The notes: generated by a model from the letters alone, not told the origin. A DNA stretch of 64,000 nucleotides from Hibiscus mutabilis (GCA_019671005.1 CM033745.1:45875241-45939240); one strand, 5' to 3'; shown: positions 12,514 to 24,268, counted from the first letter of the stretch. A program made the numbers and translations.

Positions 12514-13399
12514 GCACAAGAGATCTAGCAGTCATTAATGCTTTTGGAAAAACCTTCTAAATAATTTAGAGAGTTTTATATACTCGTTTCAACTAGGTAA
12601 ACTCCGTAGAGGTTGGAGAGTTATCGTTGCAGCTTATGAATCAACATCGTGGAAAATTGATTGGATATCTATCTTTTCTAAATTCAAAATTCCAGATTTT
12701 AAATAGGTAATTCTTTACCTTTTCACCCCAATTCGTTCCTCGTACATGGATCTCTGGTGGTGATCGCTGGATAATTTTTCCGATGCGCCATGGGGTTTGC
12801 CGACGTGACCCCACAGTCCTGAGTACCGATACCAAAGTGCCCAGAACTATATTTATGGATGGAATTTATGTCTCCAATGGCTCTTAACAACCCCAAACGG
12901 CTAGCAACATCCATGACGTCATTAGAGGGTTTAAAAGACCTCTCCAAGCCAACATTCTATGATCAAACAAAGTGTTTTGTACTTTTAATTGTCATTTTCT
13001 TTGTAGAACACACTTGATATCTTAATTTTCATATATGCTCAAGTGTTAGGTTTTGGGTGAGTGAGCTTAGAATTGCAAACAATTAGCCTTGTGAGCTTTT
13101 CCCTAGTTTGCTAATTTGTTTCTCTTGTAAGAGAGGGTTTAAAAAGATTTTGAGGTATAAGTCTTGTGTTGTAAAGGTTCTCTCTTGATCCTAGAAAAAG
13201 GGAAGAAATTCAATAGTGAATTTGAGAAAATCCATAATGGAAAGCTAAGGTAGTGGATGTAGAGCTTGGTTAGAAGCTTGAAGCACTATAAATCCTTATG
13301 TCCAATTTTTATTTTCCATATCTTCCACCACAAACACCTTAAAACCAATTCACCCCCTCTTGGCTACTCAGTTGATCGTACGAGCCTCCCAAAATTTTC

Positions 13400-14054
13400 A
13401 AAATCCAATTTTGTTTTCAAAAGAAAATCATTTTCAAATTCAAGTTTAGAAATCATTTTCTTAAATTTGGAATTCATGGTCTGAAATTCCAAAGATAATT
13501 CATTTAATGCATCTTGTATCTCATCAAAAGAATATGAATTTAATTCATTTGAGTTAGAAGATACCTTGGGCTATTCATGAGCCATAACACCTTCCACCTT
13601 TGGTGAGAGAAGGTTTGCACTTGATGGAACTCCATTTTTCTTCTCTTCTTTCCCATAGAAATTTTCAAGTTTCTCTCAAATTTCTTTGGCACTTTTGGTT
13701 GGGGAGACCATGGAAATCTCCTCATTTAGAGCACAAAGAAGAATGTGCATAGCCTTTGCATTGAGTTGGTCCTTCTTTGTGTCTTTGACACTCCTTCTCT
13801 TCTTCTTCTTAGGAGCTTCCAAATGTCCATCTTCGATAATCATCCAAATGTTGAAGTTGAAGCCTCGGATGAAATATTTCATGATGGTGCTCCATTGGAA
13901 GTAACCTTCTTCTTTGAAGAGAGGAGGACACATGATAGAGCGGTCTTCTTCGAATAAAATCATTGTAGAACCGCTTTTCATTTGAATTCTTGAATGGGTA
14001 ACCTTTGAGCAACCAATCTTTACTCCCGGATGTTAGTCCTTTGATGAAGACGAG
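13400..14054 (-). pseudogene. Family B gag, upstream half (second interior)
   Basis: The minus strand reads as a copia gag of the UBN2-like type: FKEEGYFQWSTIMKYFI, then 'MIIEDG', then HILLCALNEE with a SAKEIW-like end near 13680, then a coiled-coil-like Lys/Glu/Phe-rich part. Several frames are needed. It starts just inside the PBS at 14055-14066 and is cut at 13400 by solo LTR 2. It continues at 5017 towards the zinc knuckle. With that part it makes an interior of about 1.66 kb, the same size as the other interior. Confidence 0.65.
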
Positions 14055-14066
14055 GCTCTGATACCA
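14055..14066 (-). other. Primer-binding site of family B (middle LTR)
   Basis: The minus strand reads TGGTATCAGAGC, a perfect initiator tRNA-Met PBS, two bases from the LTR end at 14069. Confidence 0.9.
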
Positions 14067-14068
14067 AT

Positions 14069-15113
14069 TGATAGACATGAAATCGATCAACCGAAACTGC
14101 CAAAAGGATTGAATTTGCTTCTTGAATGAATTGGTTAAAATAAAAAAATAGTGGACAATATTGCATGATGATTTTATAGTGTTTGGACTATCCAGTCGAG
14201 TCTACATCCACTACCATAGCACATCACTAAGGATTTCCCAATTCACTACTATGAATTCTTCCTTTTTTACCAGTTCAAGGGGTAACCTTACAACCATATC
14301 TTTTCAATGGCTAAGATAGAACCGCTCTAGTTTTTCTTTAGGCTAAACTAGAACCTCTCCCTTTTACAAGGTTTGTTTGGTAAACTAAATACCTCACAAG
14401 GTGGGTGTTTACACAAATGTTTAAGCTCACAGGACTACAAAAGATAAAAACAATTAAGCACTCTATATACACTATATACAAACGAAATGAAGAAATTAGA
14501 CTTAAAGACAGTTCAGCTTGATCATTGAAGCTCGGATATGTTCTCTCACCATCTTCAAGTGTCTCAAGTCTTCTTTTAAAAGTGTGGAATAAGCTATTAG
14601 ACGTATGTGGCCGTTGGGCTGGTTTGTAGCTGGTGGGGACTTTAATTTCAAGCAATAAATGCATTTTGGGAAAGTTGGTATCGGTACGCGGGACTCTGAT
14701 ATCGGTACATGCCTTAAACAGAAAGAGTCGTTGGAGAAATATTGCACTAGGTACCGGTACGTGATACTCGAAATCAATATGGTCCTATCAATATCGGTAC
14801 GGTTGAAGTCGTACCCGTACTAAATTTGGCTAATGGAATTTGCCAAAGCATGGGGACAAAGGGGCGTATCGGTACTCAAAAATTCGTACCGGTATGGGCA
14901 CTCTGGGTATCGGTACGGATCAAACCGTATCGGTACTTATAGCCTATTTTTTACTGTTTACCTATTTAAAATCATTCAAAATATGTCAAAAACCCTTTGA
15001 AAACATTTCAAACATATTTTTCAAATCTATAGACTTTTGAAACATTTTTGCAAATTAATTTAAGTCCAAAAATATTTATCTTTAAAGTTATATAAAAATC
15101 AAATATCTCAACA
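14069..15113 (-). repeat. Family B LTR 3 (middle LTR, shared by two interiors)
   Basis: A complete 1045-bp LTR from TGATAGACATG to CTCAACA. A PBS lies on its left and a PPT-like purine tract (minus strand) on its right. It therefore serves as 5' LTR for the left interior and 3' LTR for the right one. It contains a GTATCGGTACG/CGTACC array at about 14680-14935. Confidence 0.8.
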
Positions 15114-16808
15114 ATCTCCACCTTTTTGATATAACGAAACCACTTGAAAAAATGTTTATGTAAAAACTCCTCCTTAGGAAAACAATGTTTGAAAAAGAGT
15201 ATTTTTAGAAAAATATTTAAAGCTCCCCCTTTTCCTTTTTAAAATTGATTTTTTCAAATATATCTCTCCCCTTTTTGTTATATCAAAAATAATTTCAAAA
15301 CTAAGTTTGAAATAACATTAAGTTCAAAACACCAAATGTTGAAAGGTTAAAATCAATCATTGAAAATTAAGTATTAATTGATAGGAAATATCAACTTTTG
15401 GTGTAAAATAACAATGGAGAAAATAGACCAAAAAAAATTTACATGAAAGAATTTTTTTAAAAAACTTTTTTGGCTCCCCCTTAATCAAGCATTCCAATAA
15501 AAATTTGGTTCAAATTTTGTCACTTAAGAGATTGAATTTCACTATTGAATCAAATAAACTTAAAATCACATGAAATTCAATTTATCCAAGACTTTAAATC
15601 TTTATGCAAACATATGAATGAAATATGTTAAACCATACATGCATAAAACAATAAAAAGAAAAATAAGCAACCAAATATAAGTAATCAAAAGCATTATAAT
15701 AAGAGGTTACCCATCTTCTTCAATTGTGTGACAAGTGCATTTCCATATCTTTGTTTTTCTTGTCATTACTTCAACACACCTATAAGAGGCATTTTACTTG
15801 ATTTTTGGTATCCAAATTGCTTTGGATTCTTTGACATTAGTTTCAATGTCCCTAGTTCCCTTAGGAACCCATATTTGTCTAACCCTATAAGATTTTCTTT
15901 TCTTTATAGGACAAGTATGCATAGAATGACCATGATAATGAAAATGTGTGCATTTTGTAATTATGGGATGAGATGAATTATTTGAAATAATTTCATTTTC
16001 TTTTGTTTAGCTTTCAAGCTTAACCTTTAAATCAAGATTTTCTTTTTCCAAAACTCCATTTCTTATTTTTGAAAACTCTAAATCATGCTTCAAAATCTCA
16101 TTTTGGTTTTCAAAATCTAATTTTGTTTTCAAAAGAAAATCATTTTCAAATTCAAATTTAGAAATCGTTTTCTTAAATTTAGAATTCATGGTCTCAAATT
16201 CCAAAAATAATTCATCAAATGCATCTTGTAACTCATCTAACTCAAATGAATTTGAAAATGAGTTAGAAGAGGTTTGCACTTGATGGAACTTCATCTTTCT
16301 TCTTAGGAAGATACCTTGGGCTATTCATGAGCCATAACACCATCCACTTTTGGTGAAAAGAGGTTTGCACTTGATGGAACTCCATCTTTCTTCTCTTCTT
16401 TCCCATAGAATTTCTCAAGTTTCTCCCAAATTTCTTTGGCACTTTTTGATGGGGAGACCTTCTTGGAAATCTTTTCATTTAGAGCATAAAGAAAAACGTG
16501 CATAGACTTTTGTATTGAGTTGGTCATTCTTTGTGTCTTTGACACTCCTTTTCTTCTTCCTCTTAGGAACTTTGAAATGTCCATCTTCGATAATCATCCA
16601 AACTTCGAATTCAAAGCCTCAGATGAAATATTTCATGATGTTGCTCCATTGGAAGTAACCTTCTCCTTTGAGGAGAGGAGGACACATAATAGAGCGGCCT
16701 TCTTCGAATGAAATCATTGTAGAACCGCTTGCCAATTGAATTCTTGAATCGGTAAACTTCAAGAAATCAATCTTTACTCTCAAATGTTAGTCCTTTGACG
16801 GAGGCGGG
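15114..16808 (-). pseudogene. Family B gag (first interior), knuckle damaged
   Basis: From the PBS leftwards the minus strand encodes a gag-like reading with SMHVFLYALNEKIS and SAKEIWEKLEKFYG at about 16400-16510, then a coiled-coil segment (16007-16294, rich in Phe, Glu and Lys), then the knuckle at 15911-15952. There the second Cys is Phe, so zinc binding would be lost, unlike the copy at 4817-4858. The segment around 16240-16390 contains a short local duplication (the VPSSANLF-type phrase occurs twice). After the knuckle there is only non-coding sequence and the PPT, with no pol. Confidence 0.7.
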
Positions 16809-16820
16809 GCTTTGATACCA
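16809..16820 (-). other. Primer-binding site of family B (right LTR)
   Basis: The minus strand reads TGGTATCAAAGC, one change from the initiator tRNA-Met PBS, two bases from the LTR start at 16823. Confidence 0.8.
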
Positions 16821-17221
16821 ATTGATAAGCTCCAAATTGATCAACCGAACCTGGAAAGAGAGTTGAATTTGCTTTCCGAATAAATTTGCTAAAACCGAAA
16901 ATAGTAGACAATATTGCACGATGATTTTATAGTGGTATGACTATCCAACTACATCCACTACCCTAGCACATCACTAAGGATTTCTCAATTCAATACTATG
17001 AATTCTTCCTTTTTTTACCAGTTCAAGGGGTAACCTTACAACCATATCTTTTCAATGGCTAAGATAGAACCACTCTAGTTTTTCCTTATGCTAAACTAGA
17101 ACCTCTCATTTTTTAAGGTTTTTTAGTAAACTAAATACCTCACAAGGTGGGTGTTTACATAAATGCTTAAGCTCAAAAGAGTACAAAGGATAAAAATAAT
17201 TAAGGACACTGTATACACTAT

Positions 17222-19643
17222 TGTCGCAACCCTTTTTAGGAGTTTTGACGTTTTAGAAAACTTTATAAAAACACAGAGTCGCCACCAATCTTTTTAAAAA
17301 AGTGTGATTGGATCACTTTTAAAACAAGGGTATTTTGATAAATTGTTTTATTTATCAAAATAGCATTCTGGTCCAAAGAAAACAAAGAAAACAAGTTCGG
17401 GGGTCGGTTACGTGTGGGGAAGAGTTAGCACCCCCACAATTCCCAAAAATTGGTACCTAATTGATTTCTAAAAAATGATTTGAAAATTGGAATTTGCAAA
17501 TTGACAACATTTCAATTTATTTCTCCGCTTAGCAAATGTAAATCTATTTTAACAGCTTTATCACCCGAGAAATGAACTTTAATCACCGCCAACACTCCTG
17601 GCGCTAACCCGTCATTCTCGTTTGATAAGACACCGCATTAATTAAGTTTTCACTTTTTAACAAATCAACAAGAAAATTAGATATGTTAAAGTCTTTTAAT
17701 TAAAATCTAATCAGTGATTAATACCTAAAGAAACATCTACATTCATTTTAACTATTAAGGTTTAAATACAATTAAGTGTGTCTTATTGAAAATGAAGAAT
17801 GTTTTACAACATACATGTCTCTATTCTAGGTTTTTAGTACCTATTCTTAAGGTTTAACACATGTATATGTACATATAAACGAAAGGAACAAAATTACTTA
17901 AATTAAACTAATTATAAAATAATTACTAAAACAAAGGATAGGATAATTATTTTTACCTTCTTTTAAAAAAAGTATTAGTGACTAAATTGAAAGAAAAATG
18001 TGAGAGTTTATTTGAAAACAATTAAAAATTTAGTGCCAAATTGTGATAAAAATGACGAAATTGAATAGATTTAAAACAAAGGTGATGTGGTGCTAGAACC
18101 GAGAAAGAAGGGTGCGGGTTATAACCGGGTACAGGTCGGGTCATCGGGTTGGTATATATAGCAATAATAATAAACAAAAATCATAATCCCCTTATTTATC
18201 AAAACAGATCAAAGCCCCCTTCTTAAAAATCCTCTGATATGTTCTTCGTGTTCTTCATAAAATAAAGAACACGATGAACATCCATTGTGTCGACCGCCAT
18301 CCACCGGCGCTGGCCGCCGTTGTTGGTGGAATTTTTTTCTTCCAAAAAACACTCATTTTCCCAGATTCTGGCAACCTCAAATCGCATTTTTTGCCGAAGT
18401 TACGTCAAAATCAAATCACAACGGTGTTTCAAACGAAATAAAGGTAAAAACAATCCCCTTTCTTTGTTAAATTCGAACCATAAAAGAAAAAGATGGAAAA
18501 TGTTACCAAAAACTTGCTTCTTTTATTGCTTTAGAACTTCGATTACAACTGCTTGCTTCTACTGGTTTTACAACTTCCGAATGCTAATTGTATGTGTATG
18601 TATCTAGTGTGTTTTTTCTGTAATTGTTGTGTGTAATTCTTGTTGTTTACATGAAATTACATGGGTTTATATAGGTACATTCATGCTTGAATTTCAAGCA
18701 AAAATCCCTAATGTTCATCCCCAAAAATGCATCCTCTTTGATTCTAATTGCTTGATTATTACTATGACACCGATTTAGGGATTCAAGTCCTCTCTTGAAT
18801 TGGTTGACTTTGCCTCTGATTTGATCCTGATTTGCAGTTAAGGCTTCGATTTAGGGATTCAATTCCTTTTTAATTTTATCTTGATTTTTACCGAATTGTC
18901 AAGCTCCAATTTTAGGGATTTAACCCTCTTGTTTTTTTTCATACTTTCGATGACTCAAATGGCACCGGCGAGGAACAATCAAAGCGTGTAGAGCCTCAGA
19001 GAAGACGAAGCGTTTGACGGCAGCTGGAAAGTCAGGCGCGTGACTACCACACGCGAGTGGCGATTTGCGTACTCTATTTTTAGCCCATCTGGGCCGTTGG
19101 ATTGCTCACTGATCTACGGTCCAGATGACGGGTCGTTTACCTTCCTCCAGCTGGATCCCGTGTGCAAGGCGTGCTTCATCCTTGCCGTTGGATCTATCTT
19201 GATCCAACGGTCCCTTATCTGCTAAAAAACAAAAAGAGTTAGGGCCCCCTTTTAATTCAAATGTAACCGGGCCTAACAGGCCTTTGTATAATGGAAAAAA
19301 AATAGACTCTATGTATATTTAATGGACTCTATTTTTTTTTATAAATTTCAATTGGGCTATGTTTTATATTTTAGGTTTTAATAACTACCTACTATATTAA
19401 CTACTAACTAACAGCAAATGTATACAACTATGGCAATAATACGTATAACAATTATACTAAATACACTAAGTATATGACACCTAGATAATTCTAATTACTA
19501 TATTAATTTTTATAACACTAACATATGGCACTTGTTCTAATTATGATGTAGCACTAACAATGTTATATAATACTACCTAACCAGAAATGACATAGTTAAT
19601 ACAATGAAAGTAAAAGAAGTTAGGTGAAAATTCAGTGACAACA
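17222..19643 (-). repeat. Gypsy 1 left LTR (3' LTR)
   Basis: 2422 bp. On its right the minus strand has a purine tract (AAAGAGGGCCAGC), the PPT. On the plus strand, antisense to the element, it carries a TATA-like TATATATA (18153-18160), an A-rich leader, an ATG, a CCGCCG-rich part and a donor-like AAGGTAAAA near 18441. It also holds a perfect 10-bp inverted repeat CCGTTGGATC / GATCCAACGG at 19185-19194 and 19201-19210. Confidence 0.9.
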
Positions 19644-19734
19644 GCTGGCCCTCTTTGGCCATTTTGGTGAAACAGGAATAGAGCAAAGAACAAAAGACAT
19701 TGATTTTCACCAATTACCAAACTGTCAATGCCTA

Positions 19735-20310
19735 AAAAGATAGGCGGGTTCTATTCTTCTTGCGCTCGAATAGATAAGTGAGTTCCATTCTACAAATTCC
19801 TGAATAGATGGGCGGGTTCTATTCTCTTTATGCTCAAATAGATAAGCAAATTTCCATTCTCCGAATGCCCGAACGGATAGGCAGGTTCTATTTGCCTTGT
19901 GCTCGAATAGATAAGCGGGTTCTATTCTCTAAATACCCAAACGGATAGGTAGGTTATGTTCTCCTCGTGCTTGAATAGATAAGCAGGTTCCATTCTCCAA
20001 ATACCTGAATGGATGGGCAGGTTCTATTTTCCTCATGCTCGAATAGATAAGCAAATTTCCATTCTCTGAATGCCTGAACGAATAGGCAGGTTCTATTCTC
20101 CTCGTGCTTGAATAGATAAGCAAATTTCCATTCTCCGAATGCCTGAACAGATAGGTAGGTTCTATTCTCCTCGTTCTTGAATAGATAAGCAGATTCCATT
20201 TTCCAAATGCCCAAACAGATAGGCGGGTTCTATTCTCCTCATGCTCGAATAGATAAGCAAATTTCAAAACATGATTTCATTCTCCATACGCTTGGATGAA
20301 TAAGCGGGTT
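19735..20310. repeat. 68-bp tandem array in the gypsy 1 3' region
   Basis: About 8.5 copies of a 68-69-bp unit. The phrase GCTCGAATAGATAAG or close variants starts at about 19764, 19832, 19901, 19969, 20037, 20106, 20175 and 20243. Each unit is a diverged dimer of a ~34-bp half (GATAAGCGGGTTCCATTC against GATAGGCGGGTTCTATTC). Open frames across it on the minus strand are by-products of the repeat. It lies between integrase and the 3' LTR. Confidence 0.9.
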
Positions 20311-22114
20311 CCAAAACCTGTCAAAAAACAAATACAAATGATCCAACTAAGATGCATATACCCCTAGGGATGCCTAGTCATGAATGCATGTCTTATTTCT
20401 TTTGCCATTTTTTCTTAACAATTTTTCTCAAGCAATAGACATAGAAGAAACTGTGAAGCTCTGGGAGACTTGGATTATATCATCTCAAACATTTTCTCAA
20501 CTTTGGTAACAGATGGTGAGTGTCTGTTTTGGCCTATCCCATTAGAGAAGACGATATAATTTATTTTCATTTTTGTACACTAAATGAATCTGCACTATGT
20601 TACTTGGTTCACATGAAAGCTTGCAATAACCCATGTTTCAACGCTAGTTGGCTTTACCAATGTCTTGTTGTTAAAATTCCATCATCCATTCCTTGGAGAG
20701 AAATCTTCATTGCCTACTTTTAACCTTGAGAGCTGTAGGACACGTCCTTCAATTTAGGTGAAATTGGAGTTTACCAAAACATCACTATGTTGTACCATAG
20801 GTTTAATGCCCTGTTCTTTTCCTGTGACTTCTGCCTCTTCCTCCAAGAAAGCTCTTTGCGAAGTGTATAGCGTTGCTAGAACACCTAAAAGTTAAATTCT
20901 GTGGGGACATATAGGGAATGCATTGGCTTGCTATCATTAATGCATGGGAAATCATCTGAAAGTTACAATTGTATGCTACGATGATAATCATAGATAGTCA
21001 TCTTCGTCATCTCTGCTTTACCATTCTCATTCTTAATACTTCTTTGCTTTATATGATCTTTATACATTTGCTTGCTCAATCCAGTTATCTTGTATTCCTA
21101 GTTGGAAAAGCTAACTTTATCCTCTTATTCTTCAACACTCTTTTAGCCTTTGTCAAGTTATCATTGAAGTTGATACATCAATGTTCAGTGGCAGGCTTTC
21201 CTAGAATCCTAATGTTCTTCCAATGTCTTATACCCTTAACTATTTCCTCCAATGTCTGTAAAATTGTTCTCATTGTTGTATAAAACAAATTATCTTGTGT
21301 AAGCATCTATGTTTTGCAATATGCTGCCTTAAGGTAATGTCAAAGCATCTCTTGAGGGTCCTCCATAGAGATTTGCAGTAAAACCTATTTCCATCTTTAA
21401 TCTCCTCATAAGTTTGCTGCTCTTTATGCCCTAAAATCCAAATTTGACCATGGAATACCTCATAGTTCCAATACCCTTCTAGACAAATTTCAAAGTAATG
21501 CTCAATTTTTTTTGTATATTTCAAGTGATGCCAAATTTTAATTCTCATTTCAATGCAAGATGTTTTATGGAAAGATGTCACAGAAGGAAAAGAAAAGGTC
21601 TACATAACAAAATTTTATTGGTATTGTGGCAAACACAAAAAGAAATTACAAGGAAAGGAATAGGCATTCAGTTATCAGAAACCAAAACTCCTCTTGTCAT
21701 GACTTCAGTAGATGCCTTTAATGTCTACTATGCTGAGTAGACCCTGGACATAATGATTATGCGGAAAGATATTAAGCTTCCAGGTACCAAACCTCAAGGA
21801 AGGTCTTATTTGCAAATTGTCTGAGCCACCCTTTACGGGTTTTCAACTCAGATCCTTCCTGGGTTTCAAAACGCCCTTTTCAGGTTTTCATTTTGAACCC
21901 CACTTTTCATTTTCTTTCTTATTTTTTCTTTTTTCTTTCTTCTTTTTCTCTTTTTTCTTTTTCTTTTTTTCTTCTTTTTTCTTTTTCTCTTCTTCAAACA
22001 TAATACTTTTTTACTAAGTCTGAATTTATCGGGCCTTGAAGTTCATCTCCATCCATTTTCAGCCAAAATTAGCGCTCCACCTGAAAAAACCTTTTTTACA
22101 ATGTAAAGTCCCTC
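20311..22114 (-). other. Gypsy 1 3' non-coding region
   Basis: About 1.8 kb between the integrase end and the tandem array. No recognised gene. Several short open frames occur on both strands but I recognise none. 21825-22010 contains 'GCCCTTT...GGTTTTCA' phrases and a long T/C-rich run, both also present in the matching region of gypsy 2 (39105-39300, 40128-40330). Confidence 0.5.
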
Positions 22115-23227
22115 CTAATTCGGTGCCCATTTTCCACGAGGATCGCTTTGGATTGGCAAATTCTTCCTCAACACCAAATCCCCCTCTTTGAATTCTCTTG
22201 GGCGAACTTTCTTCTCATGAGCCCTTATCATCCTTTTATAGTACATTTGCCCATGACACAGTGCTTTCAATATTTCCTTTTCAATTAAGTTCAGCTGGTC
22301 ATATCTTGCTTGAACCCATTCTGTTTCTTCCAATTTGGCTTCCATTAAGACACAGAGCGATGGTATTTCAACCTCGATGGGTAGCACAGCTTCTACTCCA
22401 TATACCAAAGAGAAAGATGTTGCCCCAGTGGAAGTTCTTACTGTGGTTCAATAAGCATATAAGGAAAATGGTAGCTTCTCGTGCCAATCTTTGTAGGTAT
22501 CATTCATTTTTGCAATTATCTTCTTAATATTCTTATTCGTAGCCTCCACTGCCCCATTCATCTTCGAGCGATATACCACAGAATTATGATGTTTGACATT
22601 GAACTGCTCACAAACTCCACTTATCATCTTGTTATTCAAATTAGAAGCATTGTTGGTGATGATACTTTCAGGCAGGCCATATCGACAAATGATTTCCTTT
22701 TTCAAAAACTTGCACACCGTGGATCTGGTGACGTTTGCATACGAGGCTGCTTCTACCCACTTCATGAAATAATCAATGGCTACCAAGATAAAATAATGCC
22801 CATTTGACGCCTTAGGGTGAATCTGACCGATGACACCAATGCCCCACGTGGAGAACAGCCAAGGAGCTATCATAACATGAAGAGGTTGAGGTGGCGTATG
22901 AACCTTGTCAGCATAAATTTGGCACTTGTGGCATTTGCAAGAATAGTTGATGCAATCACCTTCCATGGTTGACCAATAATATCCAAGACCCATAATCCTT
23001 CTAGCCATGGTGAAACCACTAGGATGGGTTTTGCAAACTCCTTCATAAACTTCTTTCACAATTAATTGAGCCTCTTTTGCTCCCACACATGTTAGAAGCA
23101 CTTGATCACAACTTCTTTTGTATAAAATCTCTCCATCAAGGACATACCTGGATACCATTTTCCTGATCATTTTCTTTCCATTCTCTGTAGCTTGCTGTGG
23201 GTATTGCTGGAATTTTACATATTGCAA
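22115..23227 (-). pseudogene. Gypsy 1 integrase, inactivated
   Basis: The minus strand reads a zinc-binding-like N-terminus (YYWSTMEGDC, CHKCQIYAD), the core, and a C-terminal region (about 22115-22408, VYGVEAVLPIEVEIPS) with a frame break near 22410-22450. In the DDE triad the first Asp region reads WGIGVIGQIHP (Gly where WGMDVIG is usual) and the second reads ITNNASN (Asn for Asp). The Glu in GAVEATNKN remains. Two of three catalytic acids are gone, so no integration activity is expected even apart from the breaks. No chromodomain is seen, as expected for Tat/Ogre. Confidence 0.88.
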
Positions 23228-23403
23228 GATGTCGTGCTACCATGGCAATCCATCCATCTCTTCTTCCACATCATAATAATGAGCTGGAGAGTCTAGCATA
23301 TGTAACCTGGTGGGCATCATCTTAGAACCCTCACTTACCCTAAACATGGCGGCTAAAGTGGCTAAAGCATCAGCCATTTGGTTATCTTCTCTGAGGAGAT
23401 ATT

Positions 23404-23823
23404 TTAAAGTGACTCATCAAATTCTTTGGTCAACTCAAGGACCAACTTGTGGTATTCTAACAACTTTGCGTCTTTTGTCTCCCATTCACCACGTATCTGA
23501 TAAATGACTAATGCAGAGTCCCTAAAAACTCTTAAAGTACGAATTTTCCTCCTTATAGCTTCTCTTGGTTCCATTATACAGGCCTCGTACTCTGCCATAT
23601 TATTAGTGTAGAAGAACTTCAAATGACTAGTAAAAGGGTAATGATTTCCTTCCGATGAAACCAAAACTGCCCCTATACCTTTTCCTAATGCATTTGCTGC
23701 ACCATCGAAGTTCATAACCCAAGATTTTGTGGGAGCCTCATCATCTTCTAAGATACACATCAAGTCTTCATCAGGAAAATTAAAATTTAACGTTTCATAT
23801 TCATCACAGGCGCGGCTTGCCAA
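23404..23823 (-). pseudogene. Gypsy 1 second RNase H domain (archaeal-type)
   Basis: It reads MNFDGAANALGKGIGAVLVS, then NMAEYEACIM, then LRVFRDSALVIYQIRGEWETKD. This is the D...E...D layout of the extra archaeal-type RNase H that sits after the ordinary RNase H in Tat/Ogre elements. In the third block 'FRDS' replaces the usual 'YGDS', with the Asp kept. The domain is separated from the first RNase H by a frame break near 23823-23897. Confidence 0.85.
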
Positions 23824-23896
23824 AAAGTTAGCTATAGCACTCCCTTTTATCGCTTTTTTGGCTTACATATTGGATATCGAATTCTGACAATAACAT

Positions 23897-24247
23897 TTAC
23901 CAACGTGCTAACCTTCCTGATAAAGCTGAGGCTTCCATCATGAACTTTAGTGGGTCTAACTTCGAGATTAGCCACGTAACATGATAAAGCATATATTGCC
24001 TTAGCCTTCTAGCTGTCCACACCAAAGCACAACATAGTTTTTCAATTGATGAATATCTGATTTCACAATCAGTGAATTTCTTGCTCAAGTAGTATATTGC
24101 ATTTTCTTTTCTTCTGGTATCGTCATGTTGCCCTAACACACAACCCATGGAATTTTCATAGACCGTTAGGTACAAGATCAGTGGTCTTCCTAAAATAGGT
24201 GGTACTAATACTAGAGGATTGCTCAGCTGCTCTTTGATCTTTTCCAA
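23897..24247 (-). pseudogene. Gypsy 1 RNase H (RT-linked)
   Basis: ILYLTVYENSMGCVLGQHD, then AIYYLSKKFTDCEIRYSSIEK, then LVWTARRLRQYMLYHVTWLIS: the RT-connected RNase H typical of gypsy pol, in which the usual first Asp is already replaced (LTVYE), as is common in elements with a second RNase H. It follows RT across a frame break at about 24250. Confidence 0.85.
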
Positions 24248-24268
24248 AGCCGTTTGACATTCTTCATC

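Larger units (their letters stand above)
5446..12815 (+). mobile_element. Ty1-copia LTR retrotransposon C (full length, dead)
   Basis: Order: 5' LTR 5446-6157, PBS 6159-6170, leader, broken gag-pol 7629-10895, purine tract (AGTGGGAGAT) just before 10910, 3' LTR 10910-12815. It is flanked by GTCCC (5441-5445) and GTCCT (12816-12820), a 5-bp target duplication with one mismatch. The first bases of the 5' LTR have mutated from TG to TA. Integrase precedes reverse transcriptase, which defines Ty1-copia. Many stops and frameshifts show that it is old. Confidence 0.9.
10910..12815 (+). repeat. 3' LTR of copia C
   Basis: It begins TGTTAGAGTATGC directly after the PPT and ends CCCCACA. At 1906 bp it is far longer than its partner. 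Part of the difference is a foldback MITE (12067-12291) and the rest is the deletion in the 5' LTR. The ATTGAAATC repeats are at 12015, 12308, 12355, 12403 and 12475, with TATATAAAG at 12505-12513. Confidence 0.85.
5018..13394 (+). repeat. Family B solo LTR 2, opposite orientation, split by copia element C
   Basis: 5018-5445 plus 12821-13394 is the reverse complement of the family-B LTR (about 1.0 kb in total). It is flanked by a 5-bp duplication TTTTC (5013-5017 and 13395-13399). On either side the gag sequence is continuous when compared with the uninterrupted copy near 16090-16120. No internal domain is attached, so it is a solo LTR. Its outer ends have drifted from TG...CA. Element C interrupts it after GTCCC (5441-5445). 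Confidence 0.7.

Noticed and set aside
19929..20267. 112-codon and 86-codon minus-strand ORFs with repeated NLLIYS/ENRT phrases
   Set aside because: Products of the 68-bp tandem array, where a unit near a multiple of three keeps frames open.
19735..20310. Regular repeats resembling a CRISPR array
   Set aside because: Plant context, units are contiguous with no unique spacers, and the repeat is itself a dimer.
20311..21790. A captured host gene in the 3' region of gypsy 1
   Set aside because: Several open frames of about 60-110 codons occur on both strands, but I recognise no domain and no exon structure. It could not be supported.
21817..22017. Phe/Ser-rich ORF near a T/C run (also at 39011-39295)
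   Set aside because: Pure low-complexity translation of a pyrimidine tract in the gypsy 3' region.
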